NCBI RefSeq assembly: GCF_000238295.3
Contig: NZ_AHCD03000044.1
Coordinates: 558,001 to 622,000 of the forward strand
Direction: 5' to 3'
DNA length: 64,000 nucleotides
From: Pseudoalteromonas rubra
GTDB lineage: Bacteria > Pseudomonadota > Gammaproteobacteria > Enterobacterales > Alteromonadaceae
Numbering within the stretch: the stretch's first letter is position 1; every line of letters starts with the position of its first letter. Below the pieces are notes generated by a model, which made no database searches, was not told the origin of the DNA, and saw only the letters and a program-made list of their open reading frames with translations. A program made the position numbers and the translations under genes. Shown here one piece after another: positions 9,198-17,396 of the stretch.

Positions 9198-9938
9198 ATG
9201 GCGAACTGGGTGAATGGCAAAGTGGTTGAAAAGCTGTGGTGGACGCCCAGCTTGTTTAGTATCAAAGTTGCGGCTGATATTGACCCTTTCACCGCTGGCC
9301 AGTTTACCAAACTGGCATTACCCGTAGAGGACAAAAAAGTATCGCGCGCATACTCTTTTGTGAACGCACCTCAGGACCCTTTACTTGAGTTCTTTTTAAT
9401 TGAAGTTCCGGATGGACAATTATCAGCGCCGCTGGCGGCCCTGGACATAGGCGATGATATTTTAGTGGCAGGCAAGCCTAGTGGGTTTTTCACACTGGAT
9501 GAAGTACCGGATGCGAGTGTACTGTGGATGCTGAGCACAGGCACGGCGATAGGCCCGTTTTTGTCTATGCTGAGTGATGGTAAGTTGTGGAAACGCTTTG
9601 ATCGGGTTGTCCTGGTTAACGGCGTGCGCTATGCGCAGGATTTGTGCTATCAGGACATGCTACTGGATACCGAGAAAATATTTAAGCAGTTCAAATATGT
9701 GCCATTAGTTAGCCGGGAGGAGACGGCGCATACGCTGTCCGGAAGAGTGACAAACCTGCTTGAGAGCGCAGAATTGTGTCGCCATTGTGGTTTTGAGCAG
9801 CTGCCAGCAGACAGTCAGTTTATGTTGTGTGGTAATCCGCAAATGGTGAAAGACACGACGGCATTATTAGAGACGATGGGATTTGCCCGTAACCGGCGGG
9901 CACAACCCGGCCATATCACGGTAGAGCAGTATTGGTAA
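9198..9938 (+). CDS. fpr: Ferredoxin/flavodoxin-NADP reductase
   Basis: Moves electrons between NADPH and ferredoxin or flavodoxin through FAD, in the cytoplasm. Seen: FAD-binding SRAYSFVNAPQDP near residue 50, NADP-binding LSTGTAIGPFLSML near residue 112, VLVNGVRYAQDL, the MLCGNPQMVKDT motif, and the C-terminal ITVEQYW typical of bacterial Fpr. The length of 246 residues is close to E. coli Fpr (248). GGGAG lies before the ATG. It appears to be a single-gene unit. Confidence 0.93.
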   Translation: MANWVNGKVVEKLWWTPSLFSIKVAADIDPFTAGQFTKLALPVEDKKVSRAYSFVNAPQDPLLEFFLIEVPDGQLSAPLAALDIGDDILVAGKPSGFFTLDEVPDASVLWMLSTGTAIGPFLSMLSDGKLWKRFDRVVLVNGVRYAQDLCYQDMLLDTEKIFKQFKYVPLVSREETAHTLSGRVTNLLESAELCRHCGFEQLPADSQFMLCGNPQMVKDTTALLETMGFARNRRAQPGHITVEQYW

Positions 9939-10067
9939 GCGCAAAGGAATGTACTCGAATATTGACACTTAGAAACGCAAAACTTCCCGATGGACTGGTC
10001 TGATTCTGTATTCTGGTAACTGAATTTGCTATCGTGCACGCCAATTAGTCCCATGAAAAGGTAATTT

Positions 10068-10526
10068 ATGAAGTACCTAATTGTACTGATTGGATTGGTT
10101 TACTCAGCTATAGGGTTGGCAAACCCTGCGCTTGATGAACAGGCCAGCGATTATCAGTTAGCAAAGACAGAGCAGGAACTGGCGGCAGAAGCTGTAGTCG
10201 ACAAGCTTATTATTGCGTATAACGCGCAAAACATACGCAAGTTTATAGAGTTATATGCCGAAGATGTTGAGTTTTATATGTATCCGCAGACCTTGATGTT
10301 TACGGGAAAAGAAAAATTGATTGAGCGTTATGGGCTGATGTTTAAGAAAATGCATTGCCTTAAAGCCACCTCAATTAAGCGTATTACGCATGGTTCCATC
10401 GTGATTGATCATGAAACTTCAGAGATTTGCAGTAAAGAGGCGGGTGTTGTGGATAAACGCTCGGAATTTGTGACCAGCTATCAAATTGAAAACGGCAAAA
10501 TTAAAAAGGTCGTGTTTTTTCGTTAA
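10068..10526 (+). CDS. Exported SnoaL/NTF2-like protein
   Basis: A 152-residue protein with a cleavable-looking signal peptide (MKYLIVLIGLVYSAIGLA). Its fold signature resembles SnoaL/NTF2: VDKLIIAYNAQNIRKFIELYAEDVEFYMYP, then LIERYGLMF and a C-terminal strand pair VTSYQIENGKIKKVVFFR. Family members bind small molecules or act as enzymes. No catalytic residues can be assigned here. Two cysteines in the mature part (CLKATSIK and EICSKE) might pair in the periplasm. It stands alone; the next gene is convergent. Confidence 0.65.
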   Translation: MKYLIVLIGLVYSAIGLANPALDEQASDYQLAKTEQELAAEAVVDKLIIAYNAQNIRKFIELYAEDVEFYMYPQTLMFTGKEKLIERYGLMFKKMHCLKATSIKRITHGSIVIDHETSEICSKEAGVVDKRSEFVTSYQIENGKIKKVVFFR

Positions 10527-10593
10527 GTATGTAAATCGTTAAGGCTATGCACAATGGCTGTCTGGTACATAGCCTCAGCACGTATGAGTGCCT

Positions 10594-11475
10594 CTACCAG
10601 TGCTCAACCAATTCCTTAAAGCTTGGGTTTGTCTCCAAAACTTGAAATGAGGGTTCATTATTGAGCTCATTCTTTAGGTTTGGCGAATAGGCCAGTGCCA
10701 TTTTTATGTCGGCAATCGCATCAGCATATTGATCCAGCAGGGCATAAGCACAGGCGCGTTGCCAATAGGCATAGCCGTAGTCACTGTCAATTTCGAGCGC
10801 CTGATTGCACAGGTTAATTGCAGGTCCTGTTTGTTCCAGTTCAAGCAGTGCATCGGCTTTGTAAACCAGTGCTTCAACATCATCGGGGTGACGTTTCAGG
10901 ATTTCGTCGTACATCTCGATTTTGCCATGCATGTCACTTTCAAGATTTGCTCGCATCCATAATGAGTGAATTTCGTTTGTGATCGTGATTTTTCGTTGGT
11001 TGTTGAGAATTTCTTCAGAGCGCTCTTTGAGTTTCTCTTCCAGCGTTCTTAGTCTTTGTTCATATTCTTCAGTGATGTTTCCGACTCTATCATTAACTGT
11101 TTCTTCAACTTTGTTTTTGATATCTCGTAATGAATTCCAGCCAACCAACACCAGCAGTGAGGCTGTAGCGGTGATGATGAACAGCACATTGTTGATAGTA
11201 TCCGTGGTATAGGTCAGCGCGCGATCTGCGGCATCAAGCTGCTTGTGGGTGAGCTGTAAAGTGACATCCTCACGCAGCTTTTGTTGATCCTGCCGTAAGG
11301 ATTTTAATTCGTCTAAAATATAGCGTTCCATTAATGGGCGATACATTGGCTCTTTCAGCTGTTGTAGTACTTGTTGCTGCTGTTGTTCGGTTAAGATGAG
11401 CGCAGGCTGAGCGTTACTTGCCGCGAGTGCGCTGCAATAGAGCAAAGTGACGAAAATAAGGATATTTTTTGGCAT
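10594..11475 (-). CDS. Membrane-anchored TPR protein with coiled coil
   Basis: A 293-residue protein. N-terminal signal MPKNILIFVTLLYCSALAAS is followed by a Gln/Leu-rich helical segment, a membrane segment at about residues 93-113 (VLFIITATASLLVLVGW), a charged coiled coil at about 115-170, and TPR-like repeats to about 265 (DDVEALVYKADALLELEQTG; YAYWQRACAYALLDQYADAI). The layout suggests a periplasmic N-terminal part and a TPR domain on the other side of the membrane. No enzyme motif is seen and the function is unknown. Confidence 0.65.
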   Translation of the reverse strand: MPKNILIFVTLLYCSALAASNAQPALILTEQQQQQVLQQLKEPMYRPLMERYILDELKSLRQDQQKLREDVTLQLTHKQLDAADRALTYTTDTINNVLFIITATASLLVLVGWNSLRDIKNKVEETVNDRVGNITEEYEQRLRTLEEKLKERSEEILNNQRKITITNEIHSLWMRANLESDMHGKIEMYDEILKRHPDDVEALVYKADALLELEQTGPAINLCNQALEIDSDYGYAYWQRACAYALLDQYADAIADIKMALAYSPNLKNELNNEPSFQVLETNPSFKELVEHW

Positions 11476-11599
11476 AGCAGTGATCTGTTTGAGAGTTTAG
11501 TCTAGCATGGTGCATGAGAGGTTTAGAAATTGCAAAGCCATCAGGCATGGTCGGGGGCTATTTGGTCAATACAAAGAGGGTTGAGGTTAAGTAGATTGC

Positions 11600-12397
11600 A
11601 TGAGGTATTGCACTATCTTTAAGTTATTGTGTTGCTCCTTAGTGGCTGTTGCTATGCTTGCCTGCCGCCCGGTAGTTGCGCATCCACACCCACAGCCTCG
11701 CCCAGTCATAGTGCCAGAATCAGAACCGACTATTCAACTCCAGGTTGTCACTGAAGAGTGGGTGCCTTACAACTTTACCAACGAGCAGGGGCAGGTTGAT
11801 GGGCGTGCTACTCAAAAGGTGAGGGAAGTACTTGATGCTACTGGGATCAGCTATGAAATTTTGGTGTTTCCCTGGACCAGAGCCATGAAAATTGCCCAAA
11901 CTCAACCTAACACTATGATTTATTCTATTTTTCGTACGCCAGACCGTGAGGCTCGGTTTGAGTGGGCTTGTCCTCTGTTAAGGCCTGTCAAAGAGCACCT
12001 GTTTCGTCTGGCTACGCGAAATGACATACAAGTTGAGTCATTGGACGATGCTAAACGCTATATTATTGCTTTGGTCAGAGGCAGTGTGACCCATGAATAT
12101 CTGACTGCCAGAGGGTTTAAGGGCGGCGTTAACCTGGATCTGTCTGCTGACCCCAGTTCTTTGGTCAAAAAACTACTGGCGGGTCGGGTAGATTTTCTGA
12201 TGACCACGGAATTTACCATCTACGAAGCCCTGCGTTTGATTGAAAAGCCTTATGAGTTGGTGACGTCTGCATTAGAGGTGCGAGATCGTTCCGGTGAGAG
12301 GGCTTGTCTGGCATTTCATCCTGATACGGATAGTCAAATTATAGATAAGGTCCGCCGTGCCTTGGCGGATCATAACCGCCGTTATATTGGCCCATAA
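11600..12397 (+). CDS. Family-3 extracellular solute-binding protein
   Basis: A 265-residue periplasmic binding protein of the bacterial extracellular solute-binding protein family 3 (HisJ/amino-acid type). Seen: an export signal with a possible lipobox (AVAMLACR), the first-lobe start LQVVTEEWVPYNFTNEQGQVDG, the PWTRAMKIAQTQPNTMIYSIFRTP block common in stand-alone marine members, and the second-lobe GSVTHEYLTARGF and VDFLMTTEFTIYEAL. No ABC permease or ATPase genes are nearby, so it may be an orphan sensor or binding protein. Ligand unknown. Confidence 0.78.
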   Translation: MRYCTIFKLLCCSLVAVAMLACRPVVAHPHPQPRPVIVPESEPTIQLQVVTEEWVPYNFTNEQGQVDGRATQKVREVLDATGISYEILVFPWTRAMKIAQTQPNTMIYSIFRTPDREARFEWACPLLRPVKEHLFRLATRNDIQVESLDDAKRYIIALVRGSVTHEYLTARGFKGGVNLDLSADPSSLVKKLLAGRVDFLMTTEFTIYEALRLIEKPYELVTSALEVRDRSGERACLAFHPDTDSQIIDKVRRALADHNRRYIGP

Positions 12398-12532
12398 TTA
12401 TAAGTCTGTTATCACACGACCCACCAAATGCTTCTGTCTAAAACTTGAACAAGCATTTCAACTCTGTCACAGTGAATTGGCAGCACTGTGCGTGTTGCTC
12501 ATACATAAAATAATAACATCAAGGAGTTAGAA

Positions 12533-14014
12533 GTGAACGTATATAGAATCTTAATCCCCGTCATACTAGGTATTTTGTCTGGTTTGAGCTTTTCCAGCGT
12601 CGCAACCAGCTTGGCTGAATTGCATGATATTAATAAAGGCAAGTTTTTCCTTTACGATAATAGTTCGACTGGTCCCACCTATGAACTTGTTTTGGCCAAA
12701 AATGGCACGGGAAAATACGCACGGCAAACTGAAAGCGAGATAAGCTGGAGTAAAGTCGATAATGGATTACAAGTTAATCTGGCCTCACCGGAACTTATCT
12801 GGGCATATCAAGATCAGGGCGTTGAGTATCGCTCAGAAATATACCAGGTGCATGTTTTTCCGTCGGAGGAAGGTGTTTCCTTTGCACAGCACATGCGTGT
12901 AGTGCGAACGGATACGATGGAAGTGGTTGAAACGCAGGCACAGCACTTTGCCGGAACCCTGGTACCAGCTAAGTCAATGCAAGACTGGCGAGTTGATCTT
13001 ACTGAGGGAACCTGGGTGCTGCCCGGGGTTGATTACATCTTGTATGAAGAATTTGATATACCTGCATTTGGTGCTGTCGAAGCGAACTTTTTTGCTAATG
13101 GGGGTGGCCAGTTAGTGCATCATGACAAGGCGGTGAGTCGTTTTAAATGGCGTATTAAAGGTAATCGTCTGGTGCTGAAATACTGGCAAAATGGTATTAA
13201 AAAGAAACTTGTATTGAGGATCACAGAGTCACTGGCTGGGGTTGGGTTACGTGTTGTGATCAAAGCCACAAGCCATACAGGTAAAGCGCCGCTGTTGCGC
13301 ACGGGGTTGATGATTAAAGATCAGAAAACGCATTTCAGCTATGAGAATACGGTGGGTACCTGGTTGCGTGGCGAAGCTCGCTATGACTACTTTGAGGATC
13401 ACGTTTATATTCCCAATGTGGCTTTCGGGAGCGCAGTTTGGTCATTTAATCAGGCTGGTGAAATAGAGCGCCAGAAGATTATTCATCCTCAGCTGGGTAC
13501 GGTCCCCGTCTGTCCAGATGATACTTGTTATGTGTCTTGTACTTTTACATTAAAGCTGCTGGCGCAGGACGAAGGAGCGCTCTACGTGTCGGTGCAAACA
13601 GACTCGGAGCTGGTCGATGCGGGCCCTCATTTTTTTATGGGTAAGGCAATTGTTAAGTTCGATTTAAAGCCATATCAAAGCGTAGCTGCGTTTGATTATT
13701 CGTGGCTTGGCCAGACAACGCTTACTTTAAAGTCACAGAGTGAGTCTGCGCTATATTACTTCATGATGATGCCGTCAGTAACAGGGGTCTGGGAGTATGT
13801 TTACGCGAAAGAGGCACCGAATAATATTCAGGGCAAGTTTGCCGTGGTTGACGGTAAGCTGCACCTTGAGGGTGAGCTGGAGACACAAGTGCTGGAGATC
13901 CAGCAGTCGACAAGGGATAGCTTAAATGTATGCCGTTACACTCAGGGCAGCTCGTGCGCAGCCGGTGACACTATGATTTTGGAGTTTCATAACGGCACCG
14001 ATCTGCTTAAGTAG
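12533..14014 (+). CDS. Exported protein of unknown function
   Basis: A 493-residue protein starting with GTG at 12533, with AAGGAG nine bases upstream. It has a signal peptide ending near residue 23. The mature part is rich in predicted beta-strands and aromatic residues, with no motif I recognise. Two paired-cysteine regions occur (PVCPDDTCYVSC near residue 323-334 and NVCRYTQGSSCAAGD near 465-475) that may form disulfides. Internal similarity is suggested by recurring blocks such as TGTWLRGEARYDYFEDHVYI, TEGTWVLPGVDYILYEEFDI and TGVWEYVYAKEAP, which may be three copies of one beta-rich module. It is followed by a bidirectional terminator. Confidence 0.6.
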   Translation: MNVYRILIPVILGILSGLSFSSVATSLAELHDINKGKFFLYDNSSTGPTYELVLAKNGTGKYARQTESEISWSKVDNGLQVNLASPELIWAYQDQGVEYRSEIYQVHVFPSEEGVSFAQHMRVVRTDTMEVVETQAQHFAGTLVPAKSMQDWRVDLTEGTWVLPGVDYILYEEFDIPAFGAVEANFFANGGGQLVHHDKAVSRFKWRIKGNRLVLKYWQNGIKKKLVLRITESLAGVGLRVVIKATSHTGKAPLLRTGLMIKDQKTHFSYENTVGTWLRGEARYDYFEDHVYIPNVAFGSAVWSFNQAGEIERQKIIHPQLGTVPVCPDDTCYVSCTFTLKLLAQDEGALYVSVQTDSELVDAGPHFFMGKAIVKFDLKPYQSVAAFDYSWLGQTTLTLKSQSESALYYFMMMPSVTGVWEYVYAKEAPNNIQGKFAVVDGKLHLEGELETQVLEIQQSTRDSLNVCRYTQGSSCAAGDTMILEFHNGTDLLK

Positions 14015-14032
14015 GGCTTCGTAGTGTTCATT

Positions 14033-14064
14033 GCATAAAGTCAGCCAGTGCGCTGGCTTTATGC
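14033..14064. terminator. Bidirectional terminator between convergent genes
   Basis: Inverted repeat: CATAAA/TTTATG outer arms and GCCA/TGGC inner arms, with a four-base bulge on the left side. It lies between the plus-strand 493-residue gene and the minus-strand 98-residue gene and includes the stop codon of the latter. Confidence 0.5.
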
Positions 14065-14355
14065 AGCCGAACCTGACAGAAGCTGATATAACACGACGAC
14101 CAGTATCACCGAAATACACACCACCAGATAAGGCATGGCAGTAGAGCGCTCATTAGAGTCAGCCACCAGGTGCTTTTGGTACAGTTGTTGACCATAACCT
14201 GCGGTGTCATCTAACTGTTTGATAGTGCGACGTGGGAAAGTCAGTATACCCAAAGTGGCCAATAAGCCAGAATTTAACCATTGTCCTTTAAACAGTGTTA
14301 GCAATGCCAGTGTAAGCAGGGCAATGCCAGCGATCCATCTGATTAAGTAAGTCAT
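14059..14355 (-). CDS. Small two-span membrane protein
   Basis: A 98-residue protein with hydrophobic segments at about residues 5-25 and 28-42, a polar middle (RRTIKQLDDTAGYGQQLYQKH), and a C-terminal span at about 74-93 (YLVVCISVILVVVLYQLL). No family is recognised. It lies 155 bases downstream of the response regulator on the same strand, but a TAACCTA/TAGGTTA hairpin (14452-14483) separates them, so cotranscription is doubtful. Confidence 0.6.
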   Translation of the reverse strand: MTYLIRWIAGIALLTLALLTLFKGQWLNSGLLATLGILTFPRRTIKQLDDTAGYGQQLYQKHLVADSNERSTAMPYLVVCISVILVVVLYQLLSGSAA

Positions 14356-14510
14356 AGTGCGTCCAATGCAATAATAAAACCAGACTGTACTTTAGAGTTT
14401 GGGATCTAAACTTGCAAGCGAATTGTTCCTAAAATAAGTAAATTACAGCTTTAACCTATTTCTCTTACCAATTGGGTAGGTTATATCTCACATTTTGCTC
14501 ATTTCTGGAT

Positions 14511-15146
14511 TTAGCTGCTTTGGCTTACCAGACCTAATTCTACTGCTTTTAATGTCGCTTGCGTGCGATCTCTGACCTGAAGCTTGCTAAGCAGATTGGA
14601 AACGTGATTGCGAATAGTACCTTCCGCTTTAAACAGCTGGCCTGCAATTTCTTTGTTTGATAGGCCACGCGCGATGAGTACAAGAATTTGTTTTTCCCTG
14701 TCTGTAAGCTCATCCAATACCGATTCTGCTTGTTTAAATACGTTACTCAAAGCACGTTGGATAACCAGCTGCCCCTCGTGTACAGCCTGAATTGCTGCTT
14801 CCAGTTCTTCTAACTCGACGTCCTTAAGCATGCAGCCATTGGCACCCAGTTGCAGGGCCTGTTGTAGCTTTGTGGTATCGTCGAAAGTCGTCAGGATCAA
14901 AACTTTGGGCGTTCCTTCCATGCTATTGAGCTGCTCCAGTACGCCAATCCCATCGAGTTCAGGCATACGCATGTCCAGCAAAATGACGTCAGTATCAATG
15001 AGACCTGCTTTGTACTGCTTCATAAATTCCAGCCCATTTGCTGAACTGCTATTACATTCAATGCTTTCACAAAGCGCGAGCAGTGCCTGCATACCCTGCC
15101 TGACTAAAGCTTGATCATCGACCAAGTGGACCTTGATTTTACTCAT
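14511..15146 (-). CDS. NarL/FixJ-family response regulator
   Basis: DNA-binding regulator activated by phosphorylation. Seen: receiver domain at residues 4-120 with acidic pocket DD at 10-11, phospho-acceptor Asp58 in VILLDMRMPE, and conserved Thr/Lys in ILTTFDD and GCMLKDV; LuxR-type helix-turn-helix at 145-205 (LTDREKQILVLIARGLSNKEIAGQLF...EGTIRNHVSNLLSKL). Length 211. The start overlaps the end of the kinase gene by eight bases, so they are a cognate DesK/DesR-like pair. A likely target is the divergent membrane gene starting at 16422. Confidence 0.9.
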   Translation of the reverse strand: MSKIKVHLVDDQALVRQGMQALLALCESIECNSSSANGLEFMKQYKAGLIDTDVILLDMRMPELDGIGVLEQLNSMEGTPKVLILTTFDDTTKLQQALQLGANGCMLKDVELEELEAAIQAVHEGQLVIQRALSNVFKQAESVLDELTDREKQILVLIARGLSNKEIAGQLFKAEGTIRNHVSNLLSKLQVRDRTQATLKAVELGLVSQSS

Positions 15147-16263
15147 GATGGTGTGTTTCCTTAAACTGAACTAGCACGATAAAGCCTTTTGGAGAGTTTT
15201 GCCAATCAAATTGCCCCCCAAGCTCAGTAACTCGTTCCTGCAGACCCCGCAAACCATTGCCTGGTTCACTGAGTGGCACCGCTGCACCATTATCGTAAAT
15301 TTGCATCTGAAACGCATCGTTGGTTGATGGCCCAAACTCAATGTTGACCTGTGTGGCGTTACTATGTTTCAGGGTATTGGTGATACATTCCTGGCAAACT
15401 CGCAGGATACAATGGGCATGGCTTAAGCTTTGTAAAACGGGGTGAGCGTTAAACTGTAATGAAACATGGACTCGCGGTACGTGATGGATCAATTCGGTGA
15501 GCACCGCTTCGAGGTCAAGTGACTGCTCGGTGCGCTTATCACTGACGAGTGTACGGATTTTTTCCAATGTTTCCCTGGCAAGGGTGTAGCTTTGTTGTAG
15601 TTGAGATTTAAGTGGTTCCTGTGCGGTTCTTCTGGCAACGTCGAGGTTAACGATCAAACTGGTTAGCTGATGACCCACATCATCATGTAGCTCCCTTGCC
15701 AGTAATAACCGCTCCTGTCTTGAAACGGATTGCCCGAGTAACGACTGGGTGGCCAGCAATTGACTGTTGGCCAGTTGCGCCTGTTCTTTGGCTGTTCGCT
15801 CTTGCTGCATGCGATGGCTTACCACATAGGAAAATAAATGAAATGAGGCAAATAACACAGCTTCTACCCAGGGCCATGGGTGTTGCCAGTAAAGCTTTTG
15901 GACTAGCAGGTAGGCAATGCTGGCGAATAGCATGTAGCAGTATGACTGCACAGGTGACAAATAGAATGTCAAAATGGCGATGAGCATTACGCTGTAAATA
16001 AGGTATACCGATGACGGCAGTAAAAAGCCGGAGCTGTGGATCAGCAAAGCCATTATCGCCAGTAGCCAGTATCTGACTGTATAACCATAACTGTGCTGAG
16101 ACTCATTGGTGGCCAGCAAAATCAAGGGCAGTAAGGTTAGATGTGGCAACCAGGTCCAGAATGGAGCCTGCGATAAGGCATGCAGGCTTGGTACAGCAAC
16201 CGCGCACCAGGTCACGAGTGCGGTTGCAAGCATAGAAGGTTGATATTGAAAGTAACGCTGCAC
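15139..16263 (-). CDS. DesK-like sensor histidine kinase (HisKA_3)
   Basis: Membrane sensor kinase of 374 residues. About five to six hydrophobic segments fill residues 8-150, with almost no periplasmic loop, so it probably senses a membrane or intracellular state as DesK-type kinases do. Seen: HisKA_3 phospho-acceptor motif LLARELHDDVGHQLTSL near residue 190, a coiled linker before it (HRMQQERTAKEQAQLANSQ), and a HATPase domain with CQECITNTLKHSNAT and the G-box GNGLRGLQERV. It partners the overlapping NarL-type regulator downstream. Confidence 0.88.
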   Translation of the reverse strand: MQRYFQYQPSMLATALVTWCAVAVPSLHALSQAPFWTWLPHLTLLPLILLATNESQHSYGYTVRYWLLAIMALLIHSSGFLLPSSVYLIYSVMLIAILTFYLSPVQSYCYMLFASIAYLLVQKLYWQHPWPWVEAVLFASFHLFSYVVSHRMQQERTAKEQAQLANSQLLATQSLLGQSVSRQERLLLARELHDDVGHQLTSLIVNLDVARRTAQEPLKSQLQQSYTLARETLEKIRTLVSDKRTEQSLDLEAVLTELIHHVPRVHVSLQFNAHPVLQSLSHAHCILRVCQECITNTLKHSNATQVNIEFGPSTNDAFQMQIYDNGAAVPLSEPGNGLRGLQERVTELGGQFDWQNSPKGFIVLVQFKETHHHE

Positions 16264-16325
16264 AGTAAAATCATAGTTATTATTGATGTTGTGTATTTAT
16301 ATCAGATCACAACCAGAAAAGAAGT

Positions 16326-16339
16326 ATGACGAATGTCAT
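16326..16339. promoter_or_regulatory. ATGAC-GAAT-GTCAT palindrome upstream of the DesK-like operon and its divergent gene
   Basis: A perfect 5-4-5 dyad lies in the 158-base gap between the kinase start and the 16422 gene. A related repeat, AGTGACAATAGTGAC, follows at about 16348-16362. Both fit binding by a dimeric LuxR-type regulator. The regulator encoded next door is the obvious candidate (inference). Confidence 0.4.
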
Positions 16340-16421
16340 TGATTTTTAGTGACAATAGTGACGTGTAGGTGGAATTGCTTTTCCTTAAGCTGGATGGACA
16401 TCAACTAAGGAGCTAACAATT

Positions 16422-17195
16422 ATGCAATACCTTCATCAGTTTTCTTTGGTCATTCACATCATAGTGGGTAGCTGTGCATTACTCTTATTCTGGGCACCAA
16501 TCCTGACTAAAAAAGGGGGGAAGATACACAATCTGTCGGGTAAAGCGTATGCTTACAGCATGCAAATTGTCTCTTTAACAGGTATTTTATGCTGCGCACT
16601 GGTTTTGACTGACCCTATCTCTGTTTATCCGGAAGCCTATCTTCAGGCACCTAATCAGGCTGACTTTATAAATTCAGCGCGAGAGCGAGCCAGCTTTTTA
16701 CTCATGCTGTCCTTTTTGGTCCTGGCGTCGGTGATGCATGGCATGCGCGTGCTTAAGGATAAGGCATCACGCCTGACAGTAAAACGCCCGGATATGCTTT
16801 TCAACTATTTTGCTCTGTGTGCCAGCGCGTTATACGTTGCTTACCTGGGCGCTCAAAGCGGTCAGGTTTTATATCTGGCTTTCAGTATTATCAGTATGAT
16901 TGTGGCAATAAAAATGATCCGCTATACCTTTGCTCAGACAGTAAAGCCGCGCCAATGGATTATTGAACACCTCAGCGCAATGATTGGCTCGGGTATTGGT
17001 GTTTACACAGCATTTAGCGCCGTTGGAGGCCGTTACTTACTGATTGAGGTATTGGGAGAACAGGCAATGTTACTGGCGTGGCTGGCACCTTCGGCACTAG
17101 GGACCCTTGGGCTTATCGTTGCCAAACGCAAATATCAGCAACGGTATCGGGTTGTCGAAAAGAACAACTTGGCCCGTCAAGCTGCGACTTCCTGA
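16422..17195 (+). CDS. DUF2306-like multi-span membrane protein
   Basis: A 257-residue protein with about seven hydrophobic segments. The first part (HIIVGSCALLLFWAPIL, then KKGGKIHNLSGKAYAY) resembles DUF2306-type membrane proteins that carry a conserved His and a Lys-Gly-Gly-Lys-x-His turn. A long loop (about residues 60-85) separates the second and third spans. AAGGAG lies before the ATG. It is divergent from the DesK/DesR-like pair and is likely its regulated target. The biochemical role is unknown. Confidence 0.65.
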   Translation: MQYLHQFSLVIHIIVGSCALLLFWAPILTKKGGKIHNLSGKAYAYSMQIVSLTGILCCALVLTDPISVYPEAYLQAPNQADFINSARERASFLLMLSFLVLASVMHGMRVLKDKASRLTVKRPDMLFNYFALCASALYVAYLGAQSGQVLYLAFSIISMIVAIKMIRYTFAQTVKPRQWIIEHLSAMIGSGIGVYTAFSAVGGRYLLIEVLGEQAMLLAWLAPSALGTLGLIVAKRKYQQRYRVVEKNNLARQAATS

Positions 17196-17396
17196 GCCTT
17201 TATTTGTGCGTTGTGCCGAAATATAGTGTTTTCTCAAGTATAGATAATTGTACCTGTACCTCCTAAATTAGGTAATTGGTTTAGGTACATTTATCAATCC
17301 TGATACAAAGCACCTACAAATGGTTACTGACCGTCTATGCTTGTAGTTGTATGGTTGAATTATGACCGCAATGACAACAATCCGACGGGGCTAACT

